A DNA stretch of 64,000 nucleotides from Marine Group II euryarchaeote MED-G38 (GTDB taxonomy: Archaea > Thermoplasmatota > Poseidoniia > Poseidoniales > Thalassarchaeaceae): the NCBI GenBank assembly GCA_002457145.1, contig NTJP01000001.1, forward strand, positions 96,722 through 160,721. Direction: 5' to 3'. The translations under genes and the position numbers were made by a program. Below are positions 26,200-35,852 of the stretch, one piece after another. Below the pieces are notes generated by a model. That model was given only the letters and a program-made list of their open reading frames with translations. It had not been told where the DNA came from and made no database searches. Positions within the stretch are counted from its first letter, which is position 1. Each line of letters opens with the position of its first letter.

Positions 26200-29100
26200 T
26201 TTCTGCCCCTCCAACTAATATGGCATCTTTCGGGTCTTCATTTTCTAACCAAAGATTTTCTCCTAAATCTCCTCCTGAATCATCATCTCCAAATCTACCT
26301 TCAAGAACCCTATCTGTTTCATCTGGATCTATGAATAATAAGAAAATTACAGAAATTAAGGTTAGAGCAGCACCAATATATAACATTGTTAAGTAATCAA
26401 AAGTAGCAATCATTCTCCCGGCAAACAGATATGCTAGCACAGCAGAAAGATTGAACATTGACATGTATGCAGTAAATTGCGTCCCTCCTGCTTTACTATA
26501 TGTAAGTCTCATAGATACTGATATAACACATATCCAAGCAATTCCGTATATTAGTGCCTTTATGCACAAATAAATAGTCATGATAGTGGTATCTTCCCAA
26601 TATGCATTAAGTAATGCTAGTCCTGCATTCGCTAGAGCAAGAAGGGTAAATCCAATCATTGCTATTTCTCTGACTCCATATCTATCTCCCAAAAATCCTC
26701 CAAATATTTGCCCCAACATCGTGAACAAAACTACTATTCCTCCAAGTATTGCATTGTATTTTTGTTGTGACCATCCTGCTTCATTAATGAAAATATCAAC
26801 GATTATCGGGTCTACGAATAATGCCAAGTCGGAAAGTAAACACAAAAATATTAGTAAGAATGATGAGCGAGTAGAAAATCCTTGTACAATATAATATGCT
26901 GTATTGGCAACATTTACCTTTGCATTGGACGGGGAAAATGCCAACGGACTCATAATATCAGGTAATTTAACTCCGAAACCTTCTACAACTATCATTAAGA
27001 TAGATGCCATAATCAAATATATTCCAAGAGTACTAATAATGGATAATTTTACAAAAATTTCTTTCACTGTGCCTTCAATAAGTGGCTCACTAATTAGGTA
27101 AATAATATCTATTCCACTACCAAAAATCCAGGTCACTAATCCAATCCATAATAATGCAGCAGAAATACTAATTTTATTTTCGTATATATTACTTGCAGTC
27201 CAACGAGCACTTCTGAATTTAGAATCTTCATTTTCTTCCCATGCTAAATTTGAATCTTCTTTGGAATCGGTCAATACTTCCTCGGCACTATCATTTTCGA
27301 CTCTTGAGTTATCCCATGGAAATAATTTATTTTCAGGTTTCTCACGTAAAAATAGTGGTAATAGCATAATCAAAATTAGTAATGGAATTTGTATCATTAT
27401 TACAAATTTAATACCAAACATTGGAACTAGCATGCCTAAAACCGCCCCTCCAAGTATTATCCCTCCTCTCTTTGTTGCAAACATCATTCCATTAGCCTTG
27501 GCTACTTCATCGGGCTGTAATACATCAACAGCCAAAGCATCTACACTTACATCCTGCAATGAGGAGAATAGATTATGAATGAATAACAAAATCGTGACTA
27601 ATGCTATTTTATCTATAATATTAGGTACGAAGAGAATAGTTGCAAGAGAAATCACCATCCCTGATTGAGCAAATAAGATCCATGGTCTCCTTCTACCATA
27701 TTCTGGAATTACTAGTAAATCAATCACTGGACCCCATACGAATTTGAAAGTCCATGGAAGTGCGATTGTAGCAAAGAGAATCGCTATTTCTTCGGGAGGA
27801 GTTCCGTTATCAGATAAGTATGCTACAAATGCAACATAAGTAAATCCGGCTGGTAGTCCTTGCGCTAAATATAGGACACATAAAGATACCAATCTTCTAA
27901 ATTGATTTTCTATTAATGATGCACCATTATTCCACTCCTTAACTAAGTTCCTGATTACTTGTGGAAATCTTCTTGGATCATATTTGTTGATATCAAAACT
28001 TTCTTTTTGAGATATTTCGCTCTTTTTCTCTAGTTTATCTATCCATCTTTCATTTATTGCAGCATAGGACAAAATTGCTAATGCAATGAAGAATGGAATG
28101 AAGAATATATGCGGCCCTATTGATATTAAATCACCATCATCGCCCATATTTGAAGCAGCTTGATCGACAAGCAAAACACGTTTTGCTTCAACAGGAGAAA
28201 TACTATCTTCTGAAACTATTAACCTAGCATATATAGTGGAATTTCCCGATTCTTCATGAGGAAGAAGTTTCACTCGCCATTCTGACCAATCTCCATTTCC
28301 TCCTACGTCTGCAGCTCCATTCCATTCGCCACTTCCTACTCTTACCTGTACTTCTCCTCCTTGACCTGAAATTGCTCCAGATGATGTTCCAGAAATATAA
28401 CTCTCATTGTGTATGGTTTGTAGAGTTTGTATATTCATAGAAATATTAAGTGAGCGGTCTATATTTCCTGCAGATTCCACAAATGCTACAGGATCGGCCT
28501 GGCCATATCCAAATTCGTTATCAGGTCTAGTTTCTAATAAGCTACAATCATTAAAGCCCGGATCATCCAGTAATACTATTTCTCTTTCTATCGAATCTAC
28601 TCTAATAATATCTTTAAATTCTTCAGGAGTTAAATCAGGGTTAGCCTGTATCATCAATGCCGCTATTCCCGCCATCAAAGGAGTTGCCATACTCGTTCCT
28701 GATTTACTAGTATAACCATCACTAGTTGCCGCATCAGGTGCCATTATACTGGACCCTATTACTGCCACATCAGGTTTTACTCTCAAATCAGAGGTATATC
28801 CTCTACTACTATATATTGCCAATCCCAAGTTCTTATCCAAACTACCAACAGTTACTGGAAGTTCTGCATCTCCAGGACTGTCAATGGTGTTACAACCCGC
28901 AAAAGTTGCCCCGCCGAATTCATTTCCAGCAGATAAAGTAGTTATAATTCCCGCTTCAACTACATAGTCCATTTGTCTACTCCATGATGAACTTCCATCG
29001 TTATCAATATGATTTTCTATTTGCTGTTCTCCAAGGGACGAGGTAAGTATATCTATACTATGCTTTTCCTTATTTTCCATTGCCCATTGTGCGCCTTGGA

Positions 29101-30013
29101 TTATATCTTCTATGTCTCCATCACAACATGCAAGTATTGTGACAAGAAATGCGCCAGGAGCCGCCCCAACATATCTTAATCCAGTTGCTGTATCACTTTG
29201 TCCGCCTCCAGTTCCTGCAGCAATTCCGGCAACATGGCTACCATGTGTGCCCGAATCGTAAGATGCAGAAGGGTCTTGTTCTTCATCTGTAAACACCGCA
29301 TCATAAAAAGCGACTATTTTCGGATCACAATCAGATATTGGTTGAGGATTAGGATCTAAAGGATTAGGGGGCTCAGTTACACAAGTTAATGGATCGTCAT
29401 CCATGTCATTCAATCCTTCGTGATCTCCTCTGACTCCTGTGTCCAAGATTGCAATAGTTGAACCTGTACCGTCTAATCCTAAATCATTCCAAACATTATT
29501 TACGCCCATATTCGGAACTGCTTCATGCATATTAGGTTCTGCTAAACCTAAATCTTCAATCATAACTACTCCTTGTAATGTTAAAATCCCTGAATGACTA
29601 GTAATTTCTTCTATTGGAATTGTAACTATCAAATTATCAAGATATTTTGGCCTAAATGTGACTTCTCCGCCTAACTCTTCAATTGCGATTACATCAGCAT
29701 CAGTTGGGTGATGATCAAAGTTAACAAATATTCTAGAACTTCCTTCGGGGGCTCTTTTCCACCAATCATTTTGAATTTCAGAGGGTTGTTGTAGTAACCA
29801 TTCTATTCTGTCGTCTATGCTGTTTGAATTCTTATCTCTGCTCCAATCCAACCACCATTCATTATGGATTCCAGATTCTGCCCTCTCAGTCCATATTCCT
29901 TTGGCATCAAAACCTCCTCTGGAATTATCAGTTGGCAATATGGCAGAAGTCGCCAATGGTAAAATAAAAATCAAGATAAGGAAACTAGCCAATAGTGTCC
30001 TCCGCCCAACCAT
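26186..30013 (-). CDS. Subtilisin-like protease fused to an AmpG-like MFS transporter
   Basis: A single 1275-residue frame. Residues 1-25 are a signal peptide. The S8 protease spans about 170-520 with Asp191 (ILDTGVRGDH), His257 (SGTHGSHVAG), Asn364 (SAGNE) and Ser441 (SGTSMATP). A beta domain (about 520-620) leads to a membrane helix (635-652) and a cytosolic linker. From about 705 to 1240 is an MFS transporter whose LYLAQGLPAGFTYVAFVAYL and FVWGPVIDLLVIPEYGRRRP segments resemble the AmpG/PAT group. No Met lies between 623 and the first transporter helix, so a separate start is unlikely. Topology fits: protease outside, linker and transporter N-terminus inside. A peptide-digesting and importing unit is inferred. 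Confidence 0.9.
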   Translation of the reverse strand: MVGRRTLLASFLILIFILPLATSAILPTDNSRGGFDAKGIWTERAESGIHNEWWLDWSRDKNSNSIDDRIEWLLQQPSEIQNDWWKRAPEGSSRIFVNFDHHPTDADVIAIEELGGEVTFRPKYLDNLIVTIPIEEITSHSGILTLQGVVMIEDLGLAEPNMHEAVPNMGVNNVWNDLGLDGTGSTIAILDTGVRGDHEGLNDMDDDPLTCVTEPPNPLDPNPQPISDCDPKIVAFYDAVFTDEEQDPSASYDSGTHGSHVAGIAAGTGGGQSDTATGLRYVGAAPGAFLVTILACCDGDIEDIIQGAQWAMENKEKHSIDILTSSLGEQQIENHIDNDGSSSWSRQMDYVVEAGIITTLSAGNEFGGATFAGCNTIDSPGDAELPVTVGSLDKNLGLAIYSSRGYTSDLRVKPDVAVIGSSIMAPDAATSDGYTSKSGTSMATPLMAGIAALMIQANPDLTPEEFKDIIRVDSIEREIVLLDDPGFNDCSLLETRPDNEFGYGQADPVAFVESAGNIDRSLNISMNIQTLQTIHNESYISGTSSGAISGQGGEVQVRVGSGEWNGAADVGGNGDWSEWRVKLLPHEESGNSTIYARLIVSEDSISPVEAKRVLLVDQAASNMGDDGDLISIGPHIFFIPFFIALAILSYAAINERWIDKLEKKSEISQKESFDINKYDPRRFPQVIRNLVKEWNNGASLIENQFRRLVSLCVLYLAQGLPAGFTYVAFVAYLSDNGTPPEEIAILFATIALPWTFKFVWGPVIDLLVIPEYGRRRPWILFAQSGMVISLATILFVPNIIDKIALVTILLFIHNLFSSLQDVSVDALAVDVLQPDEVAKANGMMFATKRGGIILGGAVLGMLVPMFGIKFVIMIQIPLLILIMLLPLFLREKPENKLFPWDNSRVENDSAEEVLTDSKEDSNLAWEENEDSKFRSARWTASNIYENKISISAALLWIGLVTWIFGSGIDIIYLISEPLIEGTVKEIFVKLSIISTLGIYLIMASILMIVVEGFGVKLPDIMSPLAFSPSNAKVNVANTAYYIVQGFSTRSSFLLIFLCLLSDLALFVDPIIVDIFINEAGWSQQKYNAILGGIVVLFTMLGQIFGGFLGDRYGVREIAMIGFTLLALANAGLALLNAYWEDTTIMTIYLCIKALIYGIAWICVISVSMRLTYSKAGGTQFTAYMSMFNLSAVLAYLFAGRMIATFDYLTMLYIGAALTLISVIFLLFIDPDETDRVLEGRFGDDDSGGDLGENLWLENEDPKDAILVGGAENVAA

Positions 30014-30104
30014 AGAATGTACGAAACTAATCTAACGTTTGATATTTGGCACAAAAAAATCAGTAATTGACATTAACATACATTAAAATCACTTTTATTT
30101 TTTA

Positions 30105-30998
30105 CTATTTTTCATCAATTACAATTCCCAACTCATCATAATCCCAATCGATATTAATCCATCCGTATGTCTCTAATTCTTTTATTACTATTTCTTTAGT
30201 GTTGGGTGCACATAGTAAACCTACAGATCCACCACCGCCAGCACCTAATGCTTTCCATGCTATAATTTTCTTACTGTCTATTAATGGTTTAAGCTTTGAA
30301 TGAAATGGAGAATGAATTCTCAAATCCAACATATCTACACCTTTGCATACTTCTCTTAGTGATTCTACAACGATTTCTCTCCTATCTTGTTGTAATCCAT
30401 TTGCCATCATTCTAGCAGCCTTTCTAATTCTGTGTAGTCCCTCTAGAACCGACTCATCACCATTACTGTATTTTTTCCAAACTTCTTCATGTAGTGCGCC
30501 GGAATTATGCTCAATTCCAGAATATAAGATTATGAAATGTTTATGCAACCAATTTTTTGAAGAACGCATTGGCTCAAATGGTAACGGCTCTACCTCATCA
30601 CCAATAAATAGTAAATGATTAAATCCGCCTTTCGCCGACGCCCATTGATCTTGCCTCCCTCCTTTATTTTCTAATAATTCTTCAAATTTGAATGCCAATT
30701 CTGCAATATCTTCTGGGGCCTTATTTTTTCCAGCTATTGTGGCTATTAATCCAACATTCATAGCCCCACTGGTGCCCAATCCCGACCCTGTGGGAACATC
30801 ACTTCTATATTCTACTTTTTTCTTCCCCTCATCATCTATTTCCATAGAGCATTTGATATATTTATCAATGGTAAAATTTACTACTTCTCCTCCGAATTCG
30901 GATGCATATTGTTGCACATCAGTCCAACCTCCTGCTAAATCTACTCTGACAGGAACTCTGACCTCTATGCGCTTGACCATGGGGGATGCTAGCGGCAT
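30105..30998 (-). CDS. GHMP-family sugar kinase (HddA/fucokinase-like)
   Basis: A 297-residue kinase. The N-terminal RVDLAGGWTDVQQY motif, the ATP loop PTGSGLGTSGA (about 69-79), the DQWASAKGGFNHLLF segment and the C-terminal LGAGGGGSVGLL motif match D-glycero-D-manno-heptose-7-phosphate kinase and L-fucokinase type enzymes. It would phosphorylate a sugar for surface glycan or nucleotide-sugar synthesis (inference). It lies divergent to the flavin operon, 57 bases apart. The ATG at 30980 is an alternative start. Confidence 0.85.
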   Translation of the reverse strand: MPLASPMVKRIEVRVPVRVDLAGGWTDVQQYASEFGGEVVNFTIDKYIKCSMEIDDEGKKKVEYRSDVPTGSGLGTSGAMNVGLIATIAGKNKAPEDIAELAFKFEELLENKGGRQDQWASAKGGFNHLLFIGDEVEPLPFEPMRSSKNWLHKHFIILYSGIEHNSGALHEEVWKKYSNGDESVLEGLHRIRKAARMMANGLQQDRREIVVESLREVCKGVDMLDLRIHSPFHSKLKPLIDSKKIIAWKALGAGGGGSVGLLCAPNTKEIVIKELETYGWINIDWDYDELGIVIDEK

Positions 30999-31055
30999 TC
31001 TAAATTGATACTTTCCGACCGAAAAGAATGGGTATGAGTACTCCCTCCGGTCCTC

Positions 31056-31766
31056 ATGGTGTCTGAGGTTGAAGCAGCGATTGAGGCGTTTTCGAGTGGT
31101 AAGCCAGTGATGATTTTTGACTCATCATTTAGGGAGCAAGAAACCGACTTACTATGGCCTGCATCAGCAGCTACCCCAAGTATAATGAGGAGATTGAGAA
31201 AAGATTGTGGTGGTTTACTCTTCTTGGCAATAGGAAATGAAGTAGGAGAATTATTCGGATTACCTTGGTTGCAAGATATACATTCTCATTCTAAATTGGT
31301 AGAAGAAAATCCAGTGCTATCTGAATTAATTACTGATGACTTGAAATATGACTCAAAATCTGCATTTACATTATCGCTAAATCACAGAGAAACATTCACG
31401 GGAATAACAGATAAAGATAGAGCATTAACTACGCGCAGATTTGGAGAGTTAACAGATGAATTATTTCATATTAAATCGGATAAAATACAAGCTCGTAAGG
31501 CATTAGGGAAAGAATTCAGAACTCCGGGGCACATTCCATTGTGTCGTGAATCTCCCGGGGGACTTAAAGCGCGTCAAGGTCATACAGAGTTGGCAGTTTC
31601 AATAGCACGACTGGCAGGCCTTCCTGCTTGTACTATTGGTGCAGAAATGCTACAGCCCGACGGCGATGGTGCTCTTACAGTTGAAGACGCTAGAAAATAC
31701 TCTATTGAGAATGGGATACCAATGTTAACCGGTGAAGATATTTTGAACGCATCCGGGATATATTAA
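31056..31766 (+). CDS. ribB: 3,4-dihydroxy-2-butanone 4-phosphate synthase
   Basis: A 236-residue enzyme that turns ribulose-5-phosphate into the four-carbon precursor of lumazine. The magnesium-binding acidic stretch is FREQETDLLWPA (the bacterial motif is REGEGDL), followed by a KDCGGLLFLAI segment, the TDKDRALTTRR region and, later, GHTELAVSIARLAGLPAC. The form is the stand-alone archaeal type. It is first of a block of riboflavin genes with trxB at the end. I see no FMN riboswitch in the 57-base leader region. Confidence 0.93.
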   Translation: MVSEVEAAIEAFSSGKPVMIFDSSFREQETDLLWPASAATPSIMRRLRKDCGGLLFLAIGNEVGELFGLPWLQDIHSHSKLVEENPVLSELITDDLKYDSKSAFTLSLNHRETFTGITDKDRALTTRRFGELTDELFHIKSDKIQARKALGKEFRTPGHIPLCRESPGGLKARQGHTELAVSIARLAGLPACTIGAEMLQPDGDGALTVEDARKYSIENGIPMLTGEDILNASGIY

Positions 31767-31784
31767 CAAATACGGAGTGTACTT

Positions 31785-31790
31785 GGAGGT
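31785..31790 (+). promoter_or_regulatory. Ribosome-binding site before ribL
   Basis: GGAGGT lies seven bases before the ATG at 31798. It is a near-perfect Shine-Dalgarno match and confirms that internal genes of this operon are translated by ribosome binding. Confidence 0.6.
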
Positions 31791-31797
31791 TTAATAT

Positions 31798-32259
31798 ATG
31801 TCTACCGTAGTCATGGCAGTGGGGGTTTTTGATCTCCTCCATGCCGGTCATTTACATTATTTGGAGCAAGCTAAATCATTGGGTGATAAATTAATTGTTG
31901 TAGTTGCCCATGATGAAACTGTTAGAAAGCGTAAACATGAGCCAATAACAAATCATAATCTACGTAGAAGAATGGTCAGTGGTCTAAAGCCTGTTGATGA
32001 ATCAATAATAGGCAACCCTCCTGAAATATCTATTTTTGAAATATTGGGGAGAGTAATGCCAAGTAAGATTGCACTAGGATATGATCAAAAACATTCAATC
32101 GATTCAATAAAGAAGGGCCTAATAGAGCATGGTTTTGAACACATCGAGGTCGTTAGAGTGGAAGGACTGTCTGATGATTTAGATGGGACTAGGAAAATTA
32201 TTGCAAAGATATTAGATATCTGGCCTAGTAAAAAAGGTGGACCGTACGAGGAAGATTAG
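31798..32259 (+). CDS. ribL: Archaeal FAD synthetase (cytidylyltransferase family)
   Basis: A 153-residue nucleotidyltransferase joining FMN with AMP to form FAD. The signature FDLLHAGHLHYLEQAKSLGD and the later GYDQKHSI segment fit the RibL family of archaea, related to glycerol-3-phosphate cytidylyltransferase. Its place between ribB and ribE supports the flavin role over a lipid role. It ends directly against the next start (TAG then ATG). Confidence 0.9.
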   Translation: MSTVVMAVGVFDLLHAGHLHYLEQAKSLGDKLIVVVAHDETVRKRKHEPITNHNLRRRMVSGLKPVDESIIGNPPEISIFEILGRVMPSKIALGYDQKHSIDSIKKGLIEHGFEHIEVVRVEGLSDDLDGTRKIIAKILDIWPSKKGGPYEED

Positions 32260-32877
32260 ATGTTTACAGGAATTATACAAGGCACTGGAACTATCACATC
32301 CATTGATCGAAAAATATCATCTTCAACATTTTCTATAGAATTAGATAATTTAAGTAAAAATTTATCTCTAGGATCAAGTGTATCAATAGATGGGGTCTGC
32401 TTGACAGTGACAAATCAAGAAAACACATTAGTTTATTTTGATGTAATCCAAGAAACTCTGTCACGTACAACACTTGGAAATGCCAAAGAAGGAGGGATGG
32501 TAAATCTAGAACGCGCTCTCAAAGTAGGTGATGAATTAGGAGGACATCTCCTTTCTGGACATATAATGTGTACTTCATCAGTGATATCCATGAAAAATAA
32601 TGGAGAAGGAGTAGATGTTGAAATATCTTTAAATGAAAAATTGAAGCCATTTATTATGGAAAAAGGATATATTGCCATTGATGGTATCAGCTTAACCATA
32701 GGAGAAGTAAATTCTAACTCTTTCAACCTACATTTAATTCCAGAAACTCTTGATCGTACTACAATTAATTCAAAAACCGAGGGTAGTATGGTGAATATAG
32801 AAATAGACTCGATGACCCAAGCAATTGTATCGACGGTATCTTCAATGATGAAAGACCAATTAAAATTAAATGAGTGA
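32260..32877 (+). CDS. ribE: Riboflavin synthase, bacterial alpha-subunit type
   Basis: A 205-residue enzyme that dismutates two lumazines to riboflavin. The N-terminus MFTGIIQGTGTITSI, and two similar barrel halves each bearing SIDGVCLTV or AIDGISLTI and a GGHLLSGHI site, are typical of the bacterial and fungal enzyme. Most archaea use an unrelated RibC-type synthase, so this copy points to lateral gain. It begins directly after ribL and overlaps the start region of ribH. Confidence 0.95.
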   Translation: MFTGIIQGTGTITSIDRKISSSTFSIELDNLSKNLSLGSSVSIDGVCLTVTNQENTLVYFDVIQETLSRTTLGNAKEGGMVNLERALKVGDELGGHLLSGHIMCTSSVISMKNNGEGVDVEISLNEKLKPFIMEKGYIAIDGISLTIGEVNSNSFNLHLIPETLDRTTINSKTEGSMVNIEIDSMTQAIVSTVSSMMKDQLKLNE

Positions 32878-32881
32878 TATC

Positions 32882-33277
32882 ATGAAAATAGGTATAATAT
32901 GTACTTCATTCCATAAAGAAAAGATGGATATGATGTTACATCATGCATCTGAAGAATCAATTTCCAATGGTCTTGAATTGGCAGTAATAGAATGGGTCCC
33001 AGGAGTAATGGAAATTCCACTGACTGTAAATAGGATGTTAAAAGAGAACAATCTGAAGGGTATAGTAACTCTTGGAATTATAGAAGAGGGAGAGACACAA
33101 CATGGCGCAGTCATAGGCCAAGCCGTCATAAATTCAATAATTAATTTACAATTAAAATATAATACGCCCATAGGATTAGGAATAATAGGTCCTGGTGCTA
33201 AAAAAGAACATATCGTTCCAAGAATAAAGCCGCATTCAATAGCCGCTGTAAAAGCCGTAGTTAAAATGTTGAAATAA
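32882..33277 (+). CDS. ribH: 6,7-dimethyl-8-ribityllumazine synthase
   Basis: About 131 residues. Key segments are EWVPGVMEIPLTVNRML, the GxxxEGETQHGAVIG loop with the catalytic His, and LGIIGPGAKKEHI, which is closer to archaeal RibH than to bacterial ones. It makes lumazine from the RibB product and the pyrimidine. I prefer the ATG at 32882, which gives the usual MKIGII start and has GTGAT just upstream; an ATG at 32870 would overlap ribE. The pyrimidine-branch genes (GTP cyclohydrolase, deaminase/reductase) are not in the window. Confidence 0.9.
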   Translation: MKIGIICTSFHKEKMDMMLHHASEESISNGLELAVIEWVPGVMEIPLTVNRMLKENNLKGIVTLGIIEEGETQHGAVIGQAVINSIINLQLKYNTPIGLGIIGPGAKKEHIVPRIKPHSIAAVKAVVKMLK

Positions 33278-33323
33278 TATTTACAAGTTAATGTTCAAAA
33301 ACACATCCCTTATTGGAAGACAT

Positions 33324-34253
33324 ATGACTGATGTAGTGCGTAACGTGATTATAATAGGTTCCGGGCCTGCAGGATATACTGCTGGACTATATTCTGCTAG
33401 GGCGTTACTAGAACCTTTGATGTTTGCTGGCTATATGTCGGGTGGCCAATTAATGCTTACTTCAGATATTGAAAACTTTCCGGGCTACCCAGAAGGAATT
33501 GGAGGCCCAGAAATGATGCTACAATTACGTGAACAGTCAGAAAAATTTGGCTTAGAGGTACATGACAAAAATGTCGAACGCGTAGATTTTTCTAAACGCC
33601 CATTCAAAGTTTGGGTAGAAGGAGATTTATTCTTGTCAAAAACAGTAATAATTTGTACTGGAGCAGAATCAATATGGTTGGGCGCAGAAGGAGAACAAGA
33701 ACAAAAAGGAAGAGGAATAAGTACTTGCGCTACTTGCGACGGTGCATTTTTCCGTGATGAAGAAGTAATTGTAATTGGAGGGGGCGATTCTGCGATGGAA
33801 GAGGCGACTTTCTTAACAAGATTCGCAAGCAAAGTCACAATTATACACAGAAGAGATGTTTTCAAGGCATCAAAGGTAATGTATGAAAGGGCAGCAAATC
33901 ATCCAAAGATCGAGATTAAAACTTTTAAAAATATCAAGAAATGGTTATCCGATGAAAAAGGCCTCGTGGGCGCAATACTTCAAGATCCAAGAGATGATAC
34001 TGAAGAACAAATTTCATGTACTGGAGCATTTATTGCAATAGGCCACAAACCAATAACAAATTTCTTAGAAGATCAAATCAAAACTGATGGATCCGGATAT
34101 ATAGTTCCTAGTAAACATACTATGACAAACATTCCTGGTATATTCGCTGCAGGAGATGTTGTCGATACTCGATATCGGCAAGCAATAACTGCGGCCGGCA
34201 TGGGTTGTCAAGCGGCAATGGATGCAGAAAAGTGGCTAGAAGACCAACATTAA
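33324..34253 (+). CDS. trxB: Thioredoxin reductase
   Basis: An FAD/NADPH flavoprotein of about 309 residues. It has IIIGSGPAGYTAGLYSAR for FAD, the redox motif CATC (Cys135, Cys138 from the ATG at 33324), the NADPH site VIGGGDSAMEEATFL with HRRDVFKAS, and GIFAAGDVVDTRYRQ. I prefer 33324 because the protein then starts like other TrxB; 33291 is in frame too. Position after the rib genes fits its need for FAD. A thioredoxin gene is not next to it. Confidence 0.95.
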   Translation: MTDVVRNVIIIGSGPAGYTAGLYSARALLEPLMFAGYMSGGQLMLTSDIENFPGYPEGIGGPEMMLQLREQSEKFGLEVHDKNVERVDFSKRPFKVWVEGDLFLSKTVIICTGAESIWLGAEGEQEQKGRGISTCATCDGAFFRDEEVIVIGGGDSAMEEATFLTRFASKVTIIHRRDVFKASKVMYERAANHPKIEIKTFKNIKKWLSDEKGLVGAILQDPRDDTEEQISCTGAFIAIGHKPITNFLEDQIKTDGSGYIVPSKHTMTNIPGIFAAGDVVDTRYRQAITAAGMGCQAAMDAEKWLEDQH

Positions 34254-34262
34254 GGTGATATA

Positions 34263-34640
34263 TTGCAAACTTCATCAGAAGTAAACTGGATAAATAATAG
34301 ATTCGCTGATTTTTTTTATATACTTCATATTTTTTTCACTATATTCTGTGGAATTATGTGGATTGGTCCATATGAGTGGATGTGGTGGGGCGTTTTCATA
34401 TTATATGGTTTAACAGAAATACTCTGGTTCTTTCGAGATGGATACTGTATCTTAACTGATATAGAACGTTACTTTAGGAAAGTTCCGAGGCCGAGTGACG
34501 CGGCTGGACAAAATTTTATCAAAAGACTACTGGAACAAATTTTCAATTTAGATGTGGACCCCAAAGCAGCTCAAATATTTACAAGATATTGGGGATTGAT
34601 GGGCTGGTCAATTGCATCCCTTAGACTCTTCATTATCTAG
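34263..34640 (+). CDS. Small three-helix membrane protein (DUF2784-like?)
   Basis: A 125-residue protein with two adjacent hydrophobic helices (about 14-58) and a third near the end (about 104-122). Translation starts at TTG, supported by AAGGTGA four bases upstream and ten bases from the trxB stop. A DGYCILTDIERYFR segment after helix two faintly recalls the CxLTxxE of DUF2784. Function unknown; the position suggests cotranscription with trxB. Confidence 0.7.
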   Translation: MQTSSEVNWINNRFADFFYILHIFFTIFCGIMWIGPYEWMWWGVFILYGLTEILWFFRDGYCILTDIERYFRKVPRPSDAAGQNFIKRLLEQIFNLDVDPKAAQIFTRYWGLMGWSIASLRLFII

Positions 34641-34688
34641 TAAATTATCAATATCGACCGAAGGACACTTGTTTAAGGTACACTTCCG

Positions 34689-35816
34689 ATGGCCATGCAT
34701 GATGAATTATCAATTTCGGAAGCAGAGCGTTATACTAGGCATTTATCTCTTCCTCAGGTGGGTTTGGAAGGACAAAAGAAGTTAAAAAATTCTTCAATTT
34801 TAGTTGTTGGTGCAGGAGGCCTAGGTTCTCCATGTTTGTTATATTTAGCCGCTGCTGGGTTAGGCGAAATAGGAATAATAGATGATGATAAAGTAGATGT
34901 TTCCAATCTTCAAAGGCAGGTTATTCATTGTACTTCCAATTTAGGTGAGTCGAAAGTAGACTCTGCAAAGAGAAGATTATTAGATTTAAATCCAGATATT
35001 TCGGTTAAAATTTTTAATAAACGCCTAAACATTGAAAATGCATTAGAATTAATCAAACAGTTTGATATCATAATAGATGGAACTGATAATTTCCAAACTA
35101 GATACCTGATAAATGATGCTTGTGAAATTTTAAATAAAATCTGGATATTTGGGAGTATACACCAATTTGAAGGACAGGTTTCTACATTTAACGTATCTCC
35201 GGGCCTAAATTACAGAGACTTATTCCCAAAACCTCCTCCTTTAGAACTAGCTCCCAACTGCTCTGAAGCAGGCGTTCTTGGAATTTTACCAGGTGTAATA
35301 GGCTCAATTCAAGCAACAGAGGCAATAAAAATAATTCTTGGCATCGGAGATTCATTATCTGGAAAATTATTTTTATTCAATGCTCTTTCTATGTCTTCAA
35401 GAATTTTAAAATACGATGCTAACATTTCTAGGAAATTAATATCTGAATTATCCTTAGAGTCTGAATATTGCACTAGTAATTCATTTATGGACTCTGGTGA
35501 AATAAATCCTATTGATTATATGGATAAAATCAACAATGGTTGGGAACCATTTCTATTGGATGTTAGAAGAGAAGATGAAGAATTAATATCTCAAATACTT
35601 AATACTAATTTACGAATAAATCATATGGAAATTCCAAACAGACTTCAAGAAATACCTTCTGATAGGGATTTAGTCATCTATTGCCGTTCAGGCGTCAGAT
35701 CTGCTGCAGTTCAGAGATTTTTAATTGAAGATGGACGAAAAAATATCATCCTTAACCTAAAAGGTGGGATTCTAAATTGGTCCGATACCGTAGATTCAAA
35801 TGTTAAAAAATATTAA
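34689..35816 (+). CDS. MoeB/ThiF-type adenylyltransferase with C-terminal rhodanese domain
   Basis: A 375-residue E1-like enzyme that activates the C-terminus of a ubiquitin-like sulfur carrier. The N-terminal RYTRHLSLPQVGLEGQ and ATP site VVGAGGLGSP (39-48), the LQRQVIH segment and DGTDNFQTRYLIND are the ThiF core. The rhodanese domain has Cys332 in VIYCRSGVRSAA, so it can also supply sulfur (MoeZ/MOCS3 type). The usual CxxC zinc pairs of MoeB are not evident. It may feed molybdopterin, thiamine or tRNA thiolation; a molybdenum enzyme lies 8 kb away. Confidence 0.92.
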   Translation: MAMHDELSISEAERYTRHLSLPQVGLEGQKKLKNSSILVVGAGGLGSPCLLYLAAAGLGEIGIIDDDKVDVSNLQRQVIHCTSNLGESKVDSAKRRLLDLNPDISVKIFNKRLNIENALELIKQFDIIIDGTDNFQTRYLINDACEILNKIWIFGSIHQFEGQVSTFNVSPGLNYRDLFPKPPPLELAPNCSEAGVLGILPGVIGSIQATEAIKIILGIGDSLSGKLFLFNALSMSSRILKYDANISRKLISELSLESEYCTSNSFMDSGEINPIDYMDKINNGWEPFLLDVRREDEELISQILNTNLRINHMEIPNRLQEIPSDRDLVIYCRSGVRSAAVQRFLIEDGRKNIILNLKGGILNWSDTVDSNVKKY

Positions 35817-35852
35817 TTGTGGTATTTATATACGTAGTAAGTTGTTTATTTA

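Noticed and set aside
30999-31055. Possible FMN riboswitch before ribB
   Set aside because: The spacer is only 57 bases and does not hold the conserved RFN-element structure; archaea normally use protein regulators for these genes.
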